Assembly (NCBI GenBank): GCA_946479665.1
Contig: CAMLGO010000002.1
Location: 1-35,156, forward strand
DNA length: 35,156 nt
Direction: 5' to 3'
Origin: an uncultured Candidatus Saccharibacteria bacterium
GTDB taxonomy: Bacteria; Patescibacteria; Saccharimonadia; Saccharimonadales; UBA6022
This document shows, in pieces, positions 16,214 through 22,576 of this stretch. The notes beneath the pieces were generated by a model. It saw only the letters and a list, made by a program, of their open reading frames with translations, made no database searches and had not been told where the DNA came from. How positions within the stretch are numbered: the first letter of the stretch is position 1; each line of letters starts with the position of its first letter. The position numbers and the translations under genes are program-made.

Positions 16214-17059
16214 ATGGCAACCAAAAAATCCACTTCGGCCGCCAAGAAATCGACAACTAAAAAGTCGACAACTTCAACGCCAAAAACAACAACTAAAGTA
16301 ACGACAGTAAAAGCCGTAGAAGCTCCTAAGAAAGTAACAGCAAAAAGCTTTAGCTTCAACCGCTCACCAGTCGTTGGTGCAGCAGTCGCTGAGCTTATCG
16401 GTACGTTCCTACTTGCCGGTGCAGTTATCGCTGGCCAAGGCCAACCAATTATCGTGCTATTTGCACTTGTCGGTATCGTACTTGCCATCGGTGCATTTTC
16501 AGGTGCGCACGTTAACCCGCTGCTTACAGTTGGTGCATGGGTAACCCGCAAAATCACCGGTATTCGCGCACTTGCTTACATCCTAGCCCAGATTCTTGGT
16601 GCTGTCCTTGCACTCGTGGTATTAACAGCTTTCGTACAGCAAGCTCCAGCCGCTAGTCAACAAATGACAGCACTTGGACAAGGCGGAGCTGAACTGTTTA
16701 AGGCTGGTGTTATCCCAGAAGGCAAAGAATGGGCCGTCCTATTCGCTGAACTTCTTGGTAGTGCTATCTTTGCCTTTGCTGTTGCAAGCGCACTACGCAC
16801 GAAAGAGAAAATTGGCGCAGCATTCACCGTCGGACTTGGTCTGTTCCTTGGCTTGATTATCTCAGGCTCAGCAGCAGTTCTTGTTGGTGGCGGCACAATC
16901 GTTAACCCTGCAGTTGCTATTGCCCTTCAAGCCTTCAACGGCATGAAAGACGTATGGCCAATCGCTATCTACGCCCTCATCCCGCTTCTAGGTGGTGTGA
17001 TCGGTTTTGCATTAAACGATTTAGTACAGAACAACACAAACGAAGAAAAAGTTCTTTAA
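16214..17059 (+). CDS. MIP-family channel (aquaporin/glycerol facilitator-like) with Lys/Thr-rich tail
   Basis: From the ATG at 16214, which follows AAGGAGGG by a normal spacing, the product is 281 residues; an open frame upstream of it is not supported. Residues 1-50 form a low-complexity Lys/Thr/Ser/Ala tail with KKST repeats. Six helices and two half-helices follow: AELIGTF opens helix 1 and AELLGS helix 4, as in the internally duplicated MIP fold. The first pore motif is NPL instead of NPA (in SGAHVNPLLTVG); the second is NPA (GGGTIVNPAVAIALQ) but lacks the Arg that normally follows it and forms the selectivity filter. The protein should conduct small neutral solutes, but the altered filter makes substrate prediction unsafe. 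It is a single-gene unit with its own promoter and a strong terminator. Confidence 0.85.
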   Translation: MATKKSTSAAKKSTTKKSTTSTPKTTTKVTTVKAVEAPKKVTAKSFSFNRSPVVGAAVAELIGTFLLAGAVIAGQGQPIIVLFALVGIVLAIGAFSGAHVNPLLTVGAWVTRKITGIRALAYILAQILGAVLALVVLTAFVQQAPAASQQMTALGQGGAELFKAGVIPEGKEWAVLFAELLGSAIFAFAVASALRTKEKIGAAFTVGLGLFLGLIISGSAAVLVGGGTIVNPAVAIALQAFNGMKDVWPIAIYALIPLLGGVIGFALNDLVQNNTNEEKVL

Positions 17060-17071
17060 TTAGACTTGCAT

Positions 17072-17102
17072 AAAAACACCCCGCAATCTGCGGGGTGTTT
17101 TT
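17072..17102. terminator. Strong bidirectional terminator between MIP and rmuC genes
   Basis: A perfect 13-bp stem, AAAAACACCCCGC (17072-17084) with GCGGGGTGTTTTT (17090-17102), closes a 5-nt loop AATCT. T runs follow on both strands, so it serves both the MIP gene and the convergent rmuC gene. Confidence 0.93.
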
Positions 17103-17113
17103 ATTGCCCTTAC

Positions 17114-18187
17114 TTATTCATCTCGTTGTGGACGGTCGATTAACAACGCTTCAACCGACGGGTCGTTTCCTGCTATCTTAACGACATCTTTGTCTACCTT
17201 GCCAAGCTCTTTGTGGGCGGCATTGTAGTGGTTCACTGTCGTACCAAGAGCATTGCCAAGCTTCTGCATGTATTCTTCAAACTTACCAATATGTTGTCCG
17301 AGCTTACCAACACGGATCTGAATGTCTTTCGCCTGCTCCTCGATCTGCAAACTACGCAGCCCCTGGAGAACCGTTTGAAGGTAAGCCATGAAACTCGTTG
17401 GACTCACAATAATCACCTTCTTATCACGGAAGGCGTATTCAATAAGATCACGTGCGCTGCTACCCGTACCCACATCGCCGATCAATAAGTCGTAATACAG
17501 CGATTCGCTCGGAATAAACATAAAAGCAAAGTCCATCGTATTCTCGCTCGGGCGAATATACTTGCTCGTTTCATCAATACGCAGCTTCAGATCGGTGCGC
17601 ACTTTCGCAAGTAATTTCTCTCGTTCAAGTTTACTGCTTTCGCCTACCATTCGGTTATAATTTTCGAGACTAAACTTACTGTCAATCGGTAGTATTTGTC
17701 CTTTTTCCAAAAAAACCACTGCGTCAACAATTTCGCCATCAGCAAAGCGATATTGCATCTGGAAGTTCTTTGGTGGCAAGATGTTGTCTAGTACCGATTC
17801 GAGATAATATTCGCCGAATACGCCGCGCTGCTTCGGGTTTTGCAGCACATTTTGAAGTGTCTTTAGTTCATCGGCAACATCAACAACTCGACGGTTCGTT
17901 TCATCAAGTTTTGTCAGACGCTGCGTTACATCCGCGACTAGCTTGGCACTCTCGGATAACTGCCTTTGAACCGATGTTTGCATCGACAGGTTGTTACGCT
18001 CAAGCGTGTCACCCATCACCTGCTGCAAACTCCCAATCGTTCGCGTTAGTTCAGTCACATCACCTTTTAGAAAGTCGACAGCACTTGAACTTTTCAGCTC
18101 TTTGAGCCGCTGATTTAGTACCGCAATAACAACACCGAAGCCGAGAACGACGGCAATAAGCACAATAACAAGAATAAGTTGTTCCAT
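17114..18187 (-). CDS. rmuC: DNA recombination protein RmuC family
   Basis: A 357-residue protein with an N-terminal hydrophobic helix (about 4-25), a long coiled-coil region (about 28-120) and a C-terminal RmuC domain containing GVFGEYYLESVLDNILP, an IDSKFSLENY motif with the Asp-Ser-Lys typical of the PD-(D/E)XK-like fold, and VSPTSFMAYLQTV. RmuC proteins are linked to limiting inversions and to DNA repair; the biochemical activity is not well defined. The ATG at 18187 has no ribosome binding site and stands exactly 6 bp after TATACT in an extended -10, predicting a leaderless transcript. It follows the five-helix protein gene by only 15 bp, and that gap holds the promoter. Confidence 0.9.
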   Translation of the reverse strand: MEQLILVIVLIAVVLGFGVVIAVLNQRLKELKSSSAVDFLKGDVTELTRTIGSLQQVMGDTLERNNLSMQTSVQRQLSESAKLVADVTQRLTKLDETNRRVVDVADELKTLQNVLQNPKQRGVFGEYYLESVLDNILPPKNFQMQYRFADGEIVDAVVFLEKGQILPIDSKFSLENYNRMVGESSKLEREKLLAKVRTDLKLRIDETSKYIRPSENTMDFAFMFIPSESLYYDLLIGDVGTGSSARDLIEYAFRDKKVIIVSPTSFMAYLQTVLQGLRSLQIEEQAKDIQIRVGKLGQHIGKFEEYMQKLGNALGTTVNHYNAAHKELGKVDKDVVKIAGNDPSVEALLIDRPQRDE

Positions 18188-18193
18188 ATGCCT

Positions 18194-18202
18194 AGTATAG
18201 CA
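18194..18202 (-). promoter_or_regulatory. Extended -10 promoter of rmuC
   Basis: Minus-strand TGCTATACT between the TAG of the upstream gene and the rmuC ATG. The hexamer TATACT (18199-18194) is followed by AGGCAT and then ATG. Confidence 0.6.
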
Positions 18203-18694
18203 CTAGAGGTTTGGAATAAATCGGGCCACAATGATCACGACTGCCGTCGCAAGGAGAGCTATCCAAAATACACGAATCCGAGCCAACCATGAAAATGCAA
18301 CGTACGCTACGGCATACAGCAGAATGGTCCATGACAATGATTCGTACCATGGCAGAGCACCCATCCAAGGGCCAATTCCCCATAGAGTCACGACTACCGC
18401 TAAGCTGATAAGGAGCGGACGAAATACACCTAGTCGAAGTAGTGCAACGACCGCCAGTCCACCCACCAGAAGACTCGCAATATTACTCGCTAGCAGCCCG
18501 CCCTGAGAACAAACGCTAAAGTTGCCGCCTTCAGCTTTACAAAACAATGGGTCGATCACGTAATTGGCAACCAGCGCAGAAACTCCCCATGCGATAAGTC
18601 CAAGTACAGCACCCAGAATAGCGATTCGCACAACTGTCTGCACAGTCATTTCTGCAAATTTTGGTCGAGGTTGATTTACATACGTTTCAGTCAT
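18203..18694 (-). CDS. Five-helix membrane protein of unknown function
   Basis: A 163-residue protein with hydrophobic helices at about 20-45, 65-90, 92-110, 116-135 and 140-160. No family is recognised. Two cysteines (in DPLFCKAEGGNFSVCSQGG) sit in the loop between helices 1 and 2, probably outside, and could form a disulfide. A ribosome binding site (AGGGAG) stands about 8 nt before the ATG and a promoter lies further upstream, so it is separately transcribed from the PAP2 gene. Confidence 0.65.
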   Translation of the reverse strand: MTETYVNQPRPKFAEMTVQTVVRIAILGAVLGLIAWGVSALVANYVIDPLFCKAEGGNFSVCSQGGLLASNIASLLVGGLAVVALLRLGVFRPLLISLAVVVTLWGIGPWMGALPWYESLSWTILLYAVAYVAFSWLARIRVFWIALLATAVVIIVARFIPNL

Positions 18695-18719
18695 ACTGAC
18701 ACTCCCTGTCTTTTCTTAT

Positions 18720-18747
18720 AGTGTACACATATTTGTCATTTTTGCAA
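18720..18747 (-). promoter_or_regulatory. Promoter of the five-helix protein gene
   Basis: Minus-strand TTGCAA (18747-18742) and TACACT (18725-18720) are 16 bp apart; the -35 element lies inside the 3' end of the PAP2 gene. The predicted leader is about 20 nt and contains AGGGAG. Confidence 0.45.
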
Positions 18748-19236
18748 AGGTACGGTCCGGCTACGAAGACGGAATGCTGGCGCCTGCAGGTACCAAAGAA
18801 TACCAATACATGCGATGGCTACGCCACCTATTACATCGAGTGGCGTGTGGACCAAGGCGAGCACACGCCCAACTCCCATGAGAACAACACAAAGCGCCAT
18901 AATAATCGACACGACCTTAAGCCGTGTCTCAAACCATACTGCCAGCACAACTGCAGTCGCAAAAAGCGCATGATCAGATGGAAATCCGGGGTTGTTGAGT
19001 GATGAAGCACCAGCGGCAACGCCAAGTACCTCAAACGGACGAGCACCGCCTGGCTGATAGACTATTCCAATCAGTTTCGCCACCAAGTACGCCGTTAAGC
19101 CCGCCATAACAATACGGGTGTAGGCTTCGTAGCGCTGGCCTTTTGGAATCTTAAACACAAGCGCCCAAGCGCCTAGGAGCACCACAGGTATGAGAGTTGC
19201 GTCAGCGAGAAGTCTAATAAGAATATCTTGTTGCAT
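18736..19236 (-). CDS. PAP2-family membrane phosphatase
   Basis: A 166-residue protein with five or six hydrophobic helices. The acid phosphatase signature is visible in three parts: ARPFE after a preceding Lys (near 55-70), PSDHALF near 90 (the PSGH motif with Asp for Gly) and GRVLALVHTPLDVIGG near 125-140 with the catalytic His. In small bacterial membrane proteins this family usually removes phosphate from isoprenyl diphosphate carriers (BcrC/UppP2-like) or from lipid phosphates. That would suit a cell that makes a surface polymer, but the exact substrate is unproven. TATACT lies 10 bp before the ATG and no ribosome binding site is evident. Confidence 0.82.
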   Translation of the reverse strand: MQQDILIRLLADATLIPVVLLGAWALVFKIPKGQRYEAYTRIVMAGLTAYLVAKLIGIVYQPGGARPFEVLGVAAGASSLNNPGFPSDHALFATAVVLAVWFETRLKVVSIIMALCVVLMGVGRVLALVHTPLDVIGGVAIACIGILWYLQAPAFRLRSRTVPLQK

Positions 19237-19246
19237 AGTGCTTATT

Positions 19247-19252
19247 AGTATA
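19247..19252 (-). promoter_or_regulatory. -10 box close to the PAP2 gene start
   Basis: Minus-strand TATACT ends 10 bp before the ATG at 19236, predicting a leader of about 3 nt. There is no TG extension and no clear -35 element. Confidence 0.4.
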
Positions 19253-19267
19253 CTCTCCGTTAGGCAA

Positions 19268-19633
19268 CTAGGCTACACGGCTTGAACGAGTGTTTACATA
19301 GTTATCCATGCGTTGCCTACTCCAACCGCGACTTTTTAGTTCATGCCGTAGTTTCCCTAATAGCGCCAAACGAAATGCTCTATCAGACGAGAAGCCATAG
19401 CGTTTACGTATTGCTTCAAAGCTTTGACGATGCAGTTGGTCACGAAATTCCATAGGATCAACTCCCAAAACGGTAGCTCTTAATTCGCCCTTTCGATCGT
19501 GGTGCTGCAAAATGCGATCGAACTTAGACTCCTTGTATCGCCCCCGTGACATCAGCCGGCTCGCGCCCGGCACCGCCGCAGCTACAGTCGTCACAAGCAT
19601 AAGTGACGCTAAAGTTTTGGTTGATAGTTTCAT
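19268..19633 (-). CDS. Small secreted protein with conserved helical domain
   Basis: A 121-residue protein with an N-terminal signal peptide (basic start, hydrophobic 8-22, likely cleavage near VPGAS). The mature part is basic and helical, with LGVDPMEFRDQLHRQSFEAI, a central GFSSDRAFRLALLGKL and a closing LKSRGWSRQRMDNYVNTRS. This pattern (hydrophobic helix, GFSS, then LK-RGWS near the end) is one I associate with short exported proteins of unknown function in Saccharibacteria and some other bacteria; no activity is known to me. A ribosome binding site (AGGGGGA) precedes the ATG by about 8 nt, and a TATACT lies about 45 bp upstream. Confidence 0.65.
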   Translation of the reverse strand: MKLSTKTLASLMLVTTVAAAVPGASRLMSRGRYKESKFDRILQHHDRKGELRATVLGVDPMEFRDQLHRQSFEAIRKRYGFSSDRAFRLALLGKLRHELKSRGWSRQRMDNYVNTRSSRVA

Positions 19634-19725
19634 CGCTAATCCCCCTGTACGTACGTTACGTTCTTACTTGTGCTTATAGTATAAAACGTGAAAATATGTG
19701 AAAAGAAAGTATTTATAACAACGAC

Positions 19726-19754
19726 TTGAGCCGAGGAGCTCTATGGTGTACAAT
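19726..19754 (+). promoter_or_regulatory. Promoter of tRNA-Gln
   Basis: TTGAGC (19726-19731) and TACAAT (19749-19754) are exactly 17 bp apart. The predicted RNA start near 19761 is 6 nt before the mature 5' end of the tRNA. Confidence 0.65.
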
Positions 19755-19766
19755 TTGTAAGGCCGA

Positions 19767-19841
19767 TGGGGTGTCGCCAAGTGGTAAGGCACTGGTTTCT
19801 GGTACCAGCATCCGGGGGTTCGAATCCCTCCACCCCAGCCA
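19767..19841 (+). tRNA. tRNA-Gln (anticodon CUG)
   Basis: A complete cloverleaf of 75 nt including an encoded CCA. Acceptor stem TGGGGTG pairs with CACCCCA; D stem GCC/GGC; anticodon stem CTGGT/ACCAG with loop TTCTGGT, giving anticodon CTG; T stem GGGGG/CCCTC (one G-T pair) with loop TTCGAAT; discriminator G. The CUG anticodon reads the Gln codon CAG. It has its own promoter and terminator. Confidence 0.95.
19824..19841 (+). repeat. tRNA-Gln 3' end, direct repeat copy 1
   Basis: The last 18 nt of the tRNA gene (ATCCCTCCACCCCAGCCA). An exact copy lies at 20008-20025, and a diverged copy that also includes the downstream bases lies at 22020-22046. Confidence 0.85.
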
Positions 19842-19843
19842 TG

Positions 19844-19880
19844 AAAAAAGTCCAAGATCTTTATGATCTAGGACTTTTTT
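19844..19880 (+). terminator. Terminator of tRNA-Gln
   Basis: AAAAAAGTCC (19844-19853) pairs with GGACTTTTTT (19871-19880); after an A-A mismatch AGATC pairs with GATCT around a TTTAT loop. A run of six T closes the element, which begins two bases after the tRNA CCA end. Confidence 0.88.
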
Positions 19881-19905
19881 CTTTGCTTCTGGACGAGGTC
19901 GAACT

Positions 19906-19937
19906 CCCGAGTGCTTTTGCTCCAGCAAAAGTTCGGG
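19906..19937 (+). other. Strong hairpin downstream of tRNA-Gln
   Basis: CTTTTGCT (19914-19921) pairs with AGCAAAAG (19924-19931) around a 2-nt gap, flanked by CCCGA/TCGGG. The perfect inner 8-bp palindrome and outer clamp suggest a folded RNA or a cruciform-prone site. No T run follows, so it is not an ordinary terminator. A second short inverted repeat (GCAAAAT/ATTTTGC) lies about 20 bp further on. Confidence 0.5.
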
Positions 19938-20007
19938 CGGTTCGATGTAGCGCAGTGAAGCAAAATTAGCTTACTCATTTTGCAAACAAGCGGAGGAGCA
20001 AAGCGCT

Positions 20008-20025
20008 ATCCCTCCACCCCAGCCA
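20008..20025 (+). repeat. tRNA-Gln 3' end, direct repeat copy 2
   Basis: An exact 18-bp copy of the tRNA 3' end, including the encoded CCA, 184 bp after the original. The rest of the tRNA is absent, so this is not a second tRNA gene. It resembles an attachment-site scar at a tRNA 3' end. Confidence 0.8.
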
Positions 20026-20106
20026 GATGCGACAGCATGAAATGTGACCCATGTCCCTCATCGTGCTATTTTATTGAATTCCATGGGACTTAGTTAAATA
20101 GGCTTA

Positions 20107-21360
20107 TTAGTACGCTTTAACTGGCTCACCCTTGCTCACGAGTTCGATTTGGAATCGCATGTATGCCGCTGATATTTCAGTAGCCTGTGCATTTTTATCT
20201 TCAGCATATTGCACGCTAATACTGCTACCCAAGATTACTTTCTGATTATTGTAATGCCTTCCGGCTTTGTTTATGTTGTAGTCCGATATTACGTCTGTGG
20301 GCGTTGTAACGGTAAATATAGTGCCACTAGATGATCGAACTGAGGTTTTGTTTCCATTAAGCCCAACAACATTTCCTTGAATCTCTTTCATGATAGTATT
20401 ACCTGAAATCCCGGCATTACCTCCACCCATATACAGATCAATTGATGCTCCGCCTGCAACACAGTCATCGTTTGAATTTCCGTAACATGTTTGTCGCTCG
20501 GATAATGATTGCCATGCAAATTGGTCATAGTCTTCAAACGGCATCGATAGCTTTATTACTGCAACGAGAGCTCGATCAGGATTATTGTCCGTGTCGATAC
20601 TTCCATTCTGGTTACGAGTCATTGAAATATTACCTGTCGCCACATAGACTACAGGATCGCCCTCTTTAATCGCATCGGCCGTTGAGCTTTCACCGTCAAC
20701 AATATATTTCACATTTTTGTCGGCTTTTAATGTGTTTTTTGGCCAACCATATTTATCTAAGCCAGCAAACGTTAAAGAGTTTCCTTGCTTCGTTTGTAAA
20801 TGCGTAGCCATAGATGTGACAACAATGGTTTGTCTGATTGGCTTACTATCAGTCTCTAAGCCGTTCAAGTCAGCCATCGCCTGATCTCCATATGATCGTT
20901 GAGCCCATTTCTCAATTGCCTGTAACTCACAATGCGCCTGTACGACGGCACTGATGCGATTTGCTCCGATAGTCGCACCCTTCTTAAGTTCATAACGTGT
21001 AGAGCTTGTAGTGTCGCATCCAGAAGTTGAGAGCAATACTTCATCTCGTCCGCTTACAGACGTTTTCGATTCTATAACGTGCGCATCGGGTTTTACCCAA
21101 AGCAATTGGTATGCGGCATATGCGCCGGTTGAAACAACAATCAATGCGCCTAATGCAATTGCCACAATAGCTATTCTTGGTAAATGCTTGAATTTCATTA
21201 TGAATGTCTCCTTTTTATTGACATCCATTTTACGAACGGCAGACAATAATATTTCAGAATGCTGCACTTTTTGCATAACCGTATCTGTAAATTCAGCGTT
21301 AGCCGAGTAGCTCGTTGGCTTTGCTGCTAGTAGAAGAGCATCGAAGTCTAAATCTTTCAT
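20107..21360 (-). CDS. Membrane anti-sigma-factor-like protein
   Basis: A 417-residue protein whose ATG overlaps the stop of the ECF sigma gene (ATGA), the classical layout for a cognate anti-sigma factor. Residues 1-58 are cytoplasmic and helical and lack the zinc-binding HxxxCxxC of many anti-sigma domains. One hydrophobic helix at about 63-85 follows, then about 330 residues outside the membrane. The outer part contains Cys residues that could pair and at least one strand-rich repeat-like domain (EIQGNVVGLNGNKTSV to the end) that recalls small OB-like domains of the DUF5666 type; this resemblance is tentative. The role is inferred from gene order: the outer domain senses an envelope signal and the inner part holds the sigma factor. 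Confidence 0.7.
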   Translation of the reverse strand: MKDLDFDALLLAAKPTSYSANAEFTDTVMQKVQHSEILLSAVRKMDVNKKETFIMKFKHLPRIAIVAIALGALIVVSTGAYAAYQLLWVKPDAHVIESKTSVSGRDEVLLSTSGCDTTSSTRYELKKGATIGANRISAVVQAHCELQAIEKWAQRSYGDQAMADLNGLETDSKPIRQTIVVTSMATHLQTKQGNSLTFAGLDKYGWPKNTLKADKNVKYIVDGESSTADAIKEGDPVVYVATGNISMTRNQNGSIDTDNNPDRALVAVIKLSMPFEDYDQFAWQSLSERQTCYGNSNDDCVAGGASIDLYMGGGNAGISGNTIMKEIQGNVVGLNGNKTSVRSSSGTIFTVTTPTDVISDYNINKAGRHYNNQKVILGSSISVQYAEDKNAQATEISAAYMRFQIELVSKGEPVKAY

Positions 21361-21878
21361 ACAAGCTTCTCCTTCAATTGTAATTTCGCGCGACTCATCC
21401 AGGTGCCAATTGTTCCGGTGCTTGTATTGTAAGAATCTGCAAGTTCCTGGTAACTCTTACCTTCCCAAAAGTAGGCTTTGATAATTTCAGCATACTTTGG
21501 CGGTTCAAGCTCGGACACTAGCTTTCGAATATGTTCAATTTCTTCCTGCTCAATGTGCCTCGGAAGCATTGCTTCAAGATGAAACCCTATATCTTTGACG
21601 TGTACTTTCCGTTTGTTCTTTCGAAGTGTATCGATACAAAGATTTGTGGCGATACGATACAGCCATGTAGAGAAGTTAGCTTTTTCAGCCTCGAACGCTG
21701 ATAAATTTTTATATGCTTTAATAAATGCTTCTTGAGCAACGTCCTCACCCTCTTGTCTATCTTTGAGTATATTCTCACAGTGAATGATAAGACCAGTTTG
21801 ATAACGGTCTACAAGTTCTCGATACCGTTCAGTGTCTCCTGATATTATTTGAGCTATGCAATCTTTTTCTTCCATCAT
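21357..21878 (-). CDS. ECF (extracytoplasmic function) RNA polymerase sigma factor
   Basis: From the ATG at 21878 the protein has 173 residues; the next codon is also ATG and a third in-frame ATG at 21902 would add 8 residues. Region 2 is visible (GEDVAQEAFIKAYKNLSAF and NFSTWLYRIATNLCIDTLRK), followed by a linker and region 4 (FWEGKSYQELADSYNTSTGT, then WMSRAKLQLKEKL), with no region 1 or 3, as in ECF factors. It would direct RNA polymerase to a small envelope-related gene set. I prefer 21878 because TATAAT lies just upstream of it (21888-21883) and the homologous part begins immediately after. Its stop overlaps the anti-sigma gene. No region-specific target promoter can be named from sequence. 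Confidence 0.9.
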   Translation of the reverse strand: MMEEKDCIAQIISGDTERYRELVDRYQTGLIIHCENILKDRQEGEDVAQEAFIKAYKNLSAFEAEKANFSTWLYRIATNLCIDTLRKNKRKVHVKDIGFHLEAMLPRHIEQEEIEHIRKLVSELEPPKYAEIIKAYFWEGKSYQELADSYNTSTGTIGTWMSRAKLQLKEKLV

Positions 21879-21882
21879 GCTC

Positions 21883-21888
21883 ATTATA
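21883..21888 (-). promoter_or_regulatory. Candidate -10 box at the sigma gene start
   Basis: A perfect minus-strand TATAAT ends 4 bp before one ATG and 7 bp before the next, predicting a leaderless transcript. There is no clear -35 element. It also lies inside the frame if the ATG at 21902 is used, which leaves the assignment open. Confidence 0.35.
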
Positions 21889-22019
21889 CGTAACCAGGGC
21901 ATTAATTATTTCATAAATATCGTGACTGACCTGAGAAGACTGTTTAATGTTCAGCGTGAGGTGATATAGACTGGATTTATCAAGAATAAGTCACTTTCTT
22001 TCCTGGAATACATCCACTA

Positions 22020-22046
22020 ACCCCAGCTATGAAAAAAGTCAAAGAT
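22020..22046 (+). repeat. Diverged copy of the tRNA-Gln 3' end and terminator start
   Basis: These 27 bases match 19832-19858 (last 10 nt of the tRNA plus the first bases of its terminator) at 25 positions. Upstream, 22005-22019 resembles the T arm with small insertions. The second half of the terminator hairpin is missing. With copy 1 it brackets the sigma/anti-sigma genes. Confidence 0.7.
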
Positions 22047-22114
22047 GGGACAGTAGTACCCTATCGACAAGACCGGTCGAGGGCGTATTGAGCGGAATGA
22101 TATTAAAGTGTCTA

Positions 22115-22123
22115 TGCTATACT
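22115..22123 (+). promoter_or_regulatory. Extended -10 promoter of the three-helix protein gene
   Basis: TGCTATACT, hexamer at 22118-22123, 30 bp before the ATG at 22154. No good -35 hexamer is seen. Confidence 0.55.
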
Positions 22124-22153
22124 CACTCTATCAATCAATGAAAGTTGAGAATT

Positions 22154-22570
22154 ATGACTAGAAATAAAAAATCCTGGCTTGCCCGCTTAGAAGAGGCAGA
22201 CAAAAAAGACCAAGCGCGCCTAGATAGAGAAAACAATTCCGACATCAAAACAATATTCCAAAAGAGTAAAATGCGAGCTCGCAAGCAAACCGAACAAGAA
22301 AAAACACTAAAGCTAGCCGTGCTTGTTTATGGCTTCTTTATTCTGGAAGTATGTACACTGGGAGGACTATCACTAGGCTCTTCGACTACACAGAACTTAG
22401 GATCAGGCCTTCAGCTATTCGTTTGGTCAGCCGTGCTCTCTATTGCAAGCGTAGTGATCGGCATAGTCGCATTAGTAAAAAGGCCGCGCCTGTTCTATAT
22501 GCATGTTCCACTCATACTAAACTGCTTGATAGTGGCTGGTGTCTTAATCGTAATACTCCCAGGTTTATAA
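22154..22570 (+). CDS. Three-helix membrane protein of unknown function
   Basis: From the ATG at 22154 the product is 138 residues; an in-frame TTG at 22145 is less likely. Residues 1-54 are strongly charged (rich in Lys, Arg, Asp) and probably cytoplasmic, with a helical pattern. Three hydrophobic helices follow at about 55-77, 86-109 and 113-137. No family is recognised. It ends 6 bp before the pilin gene, so the two may be co-transcribed and the protein might be a pilus-associated membrane component; that is only suggested by position. Confidence 0.6.
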   Translation: MTRNKKSWLARLEEADKKDQARLDRENNSDIKTIFQKSKMRARKQTEQEKTLKLAVLVYGFFILEVCTLGGLSLGSSTTQNLGSGLQLFVWSAVLSIASVVIGIVALVKRPRLFYMHVPLILNCLIVAGVLIVILPGL

Positions 22571-22576
22571 AGATCT

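Noticed and set aside
20008..20025. A second tRNA gene downstream of tRNA-Gln
   Set aside because: Only the T-arm 3' strand and acceptor 3' strand are repeated; no D arm, anticodon arm or acceptor 5' strand can be found upstream.
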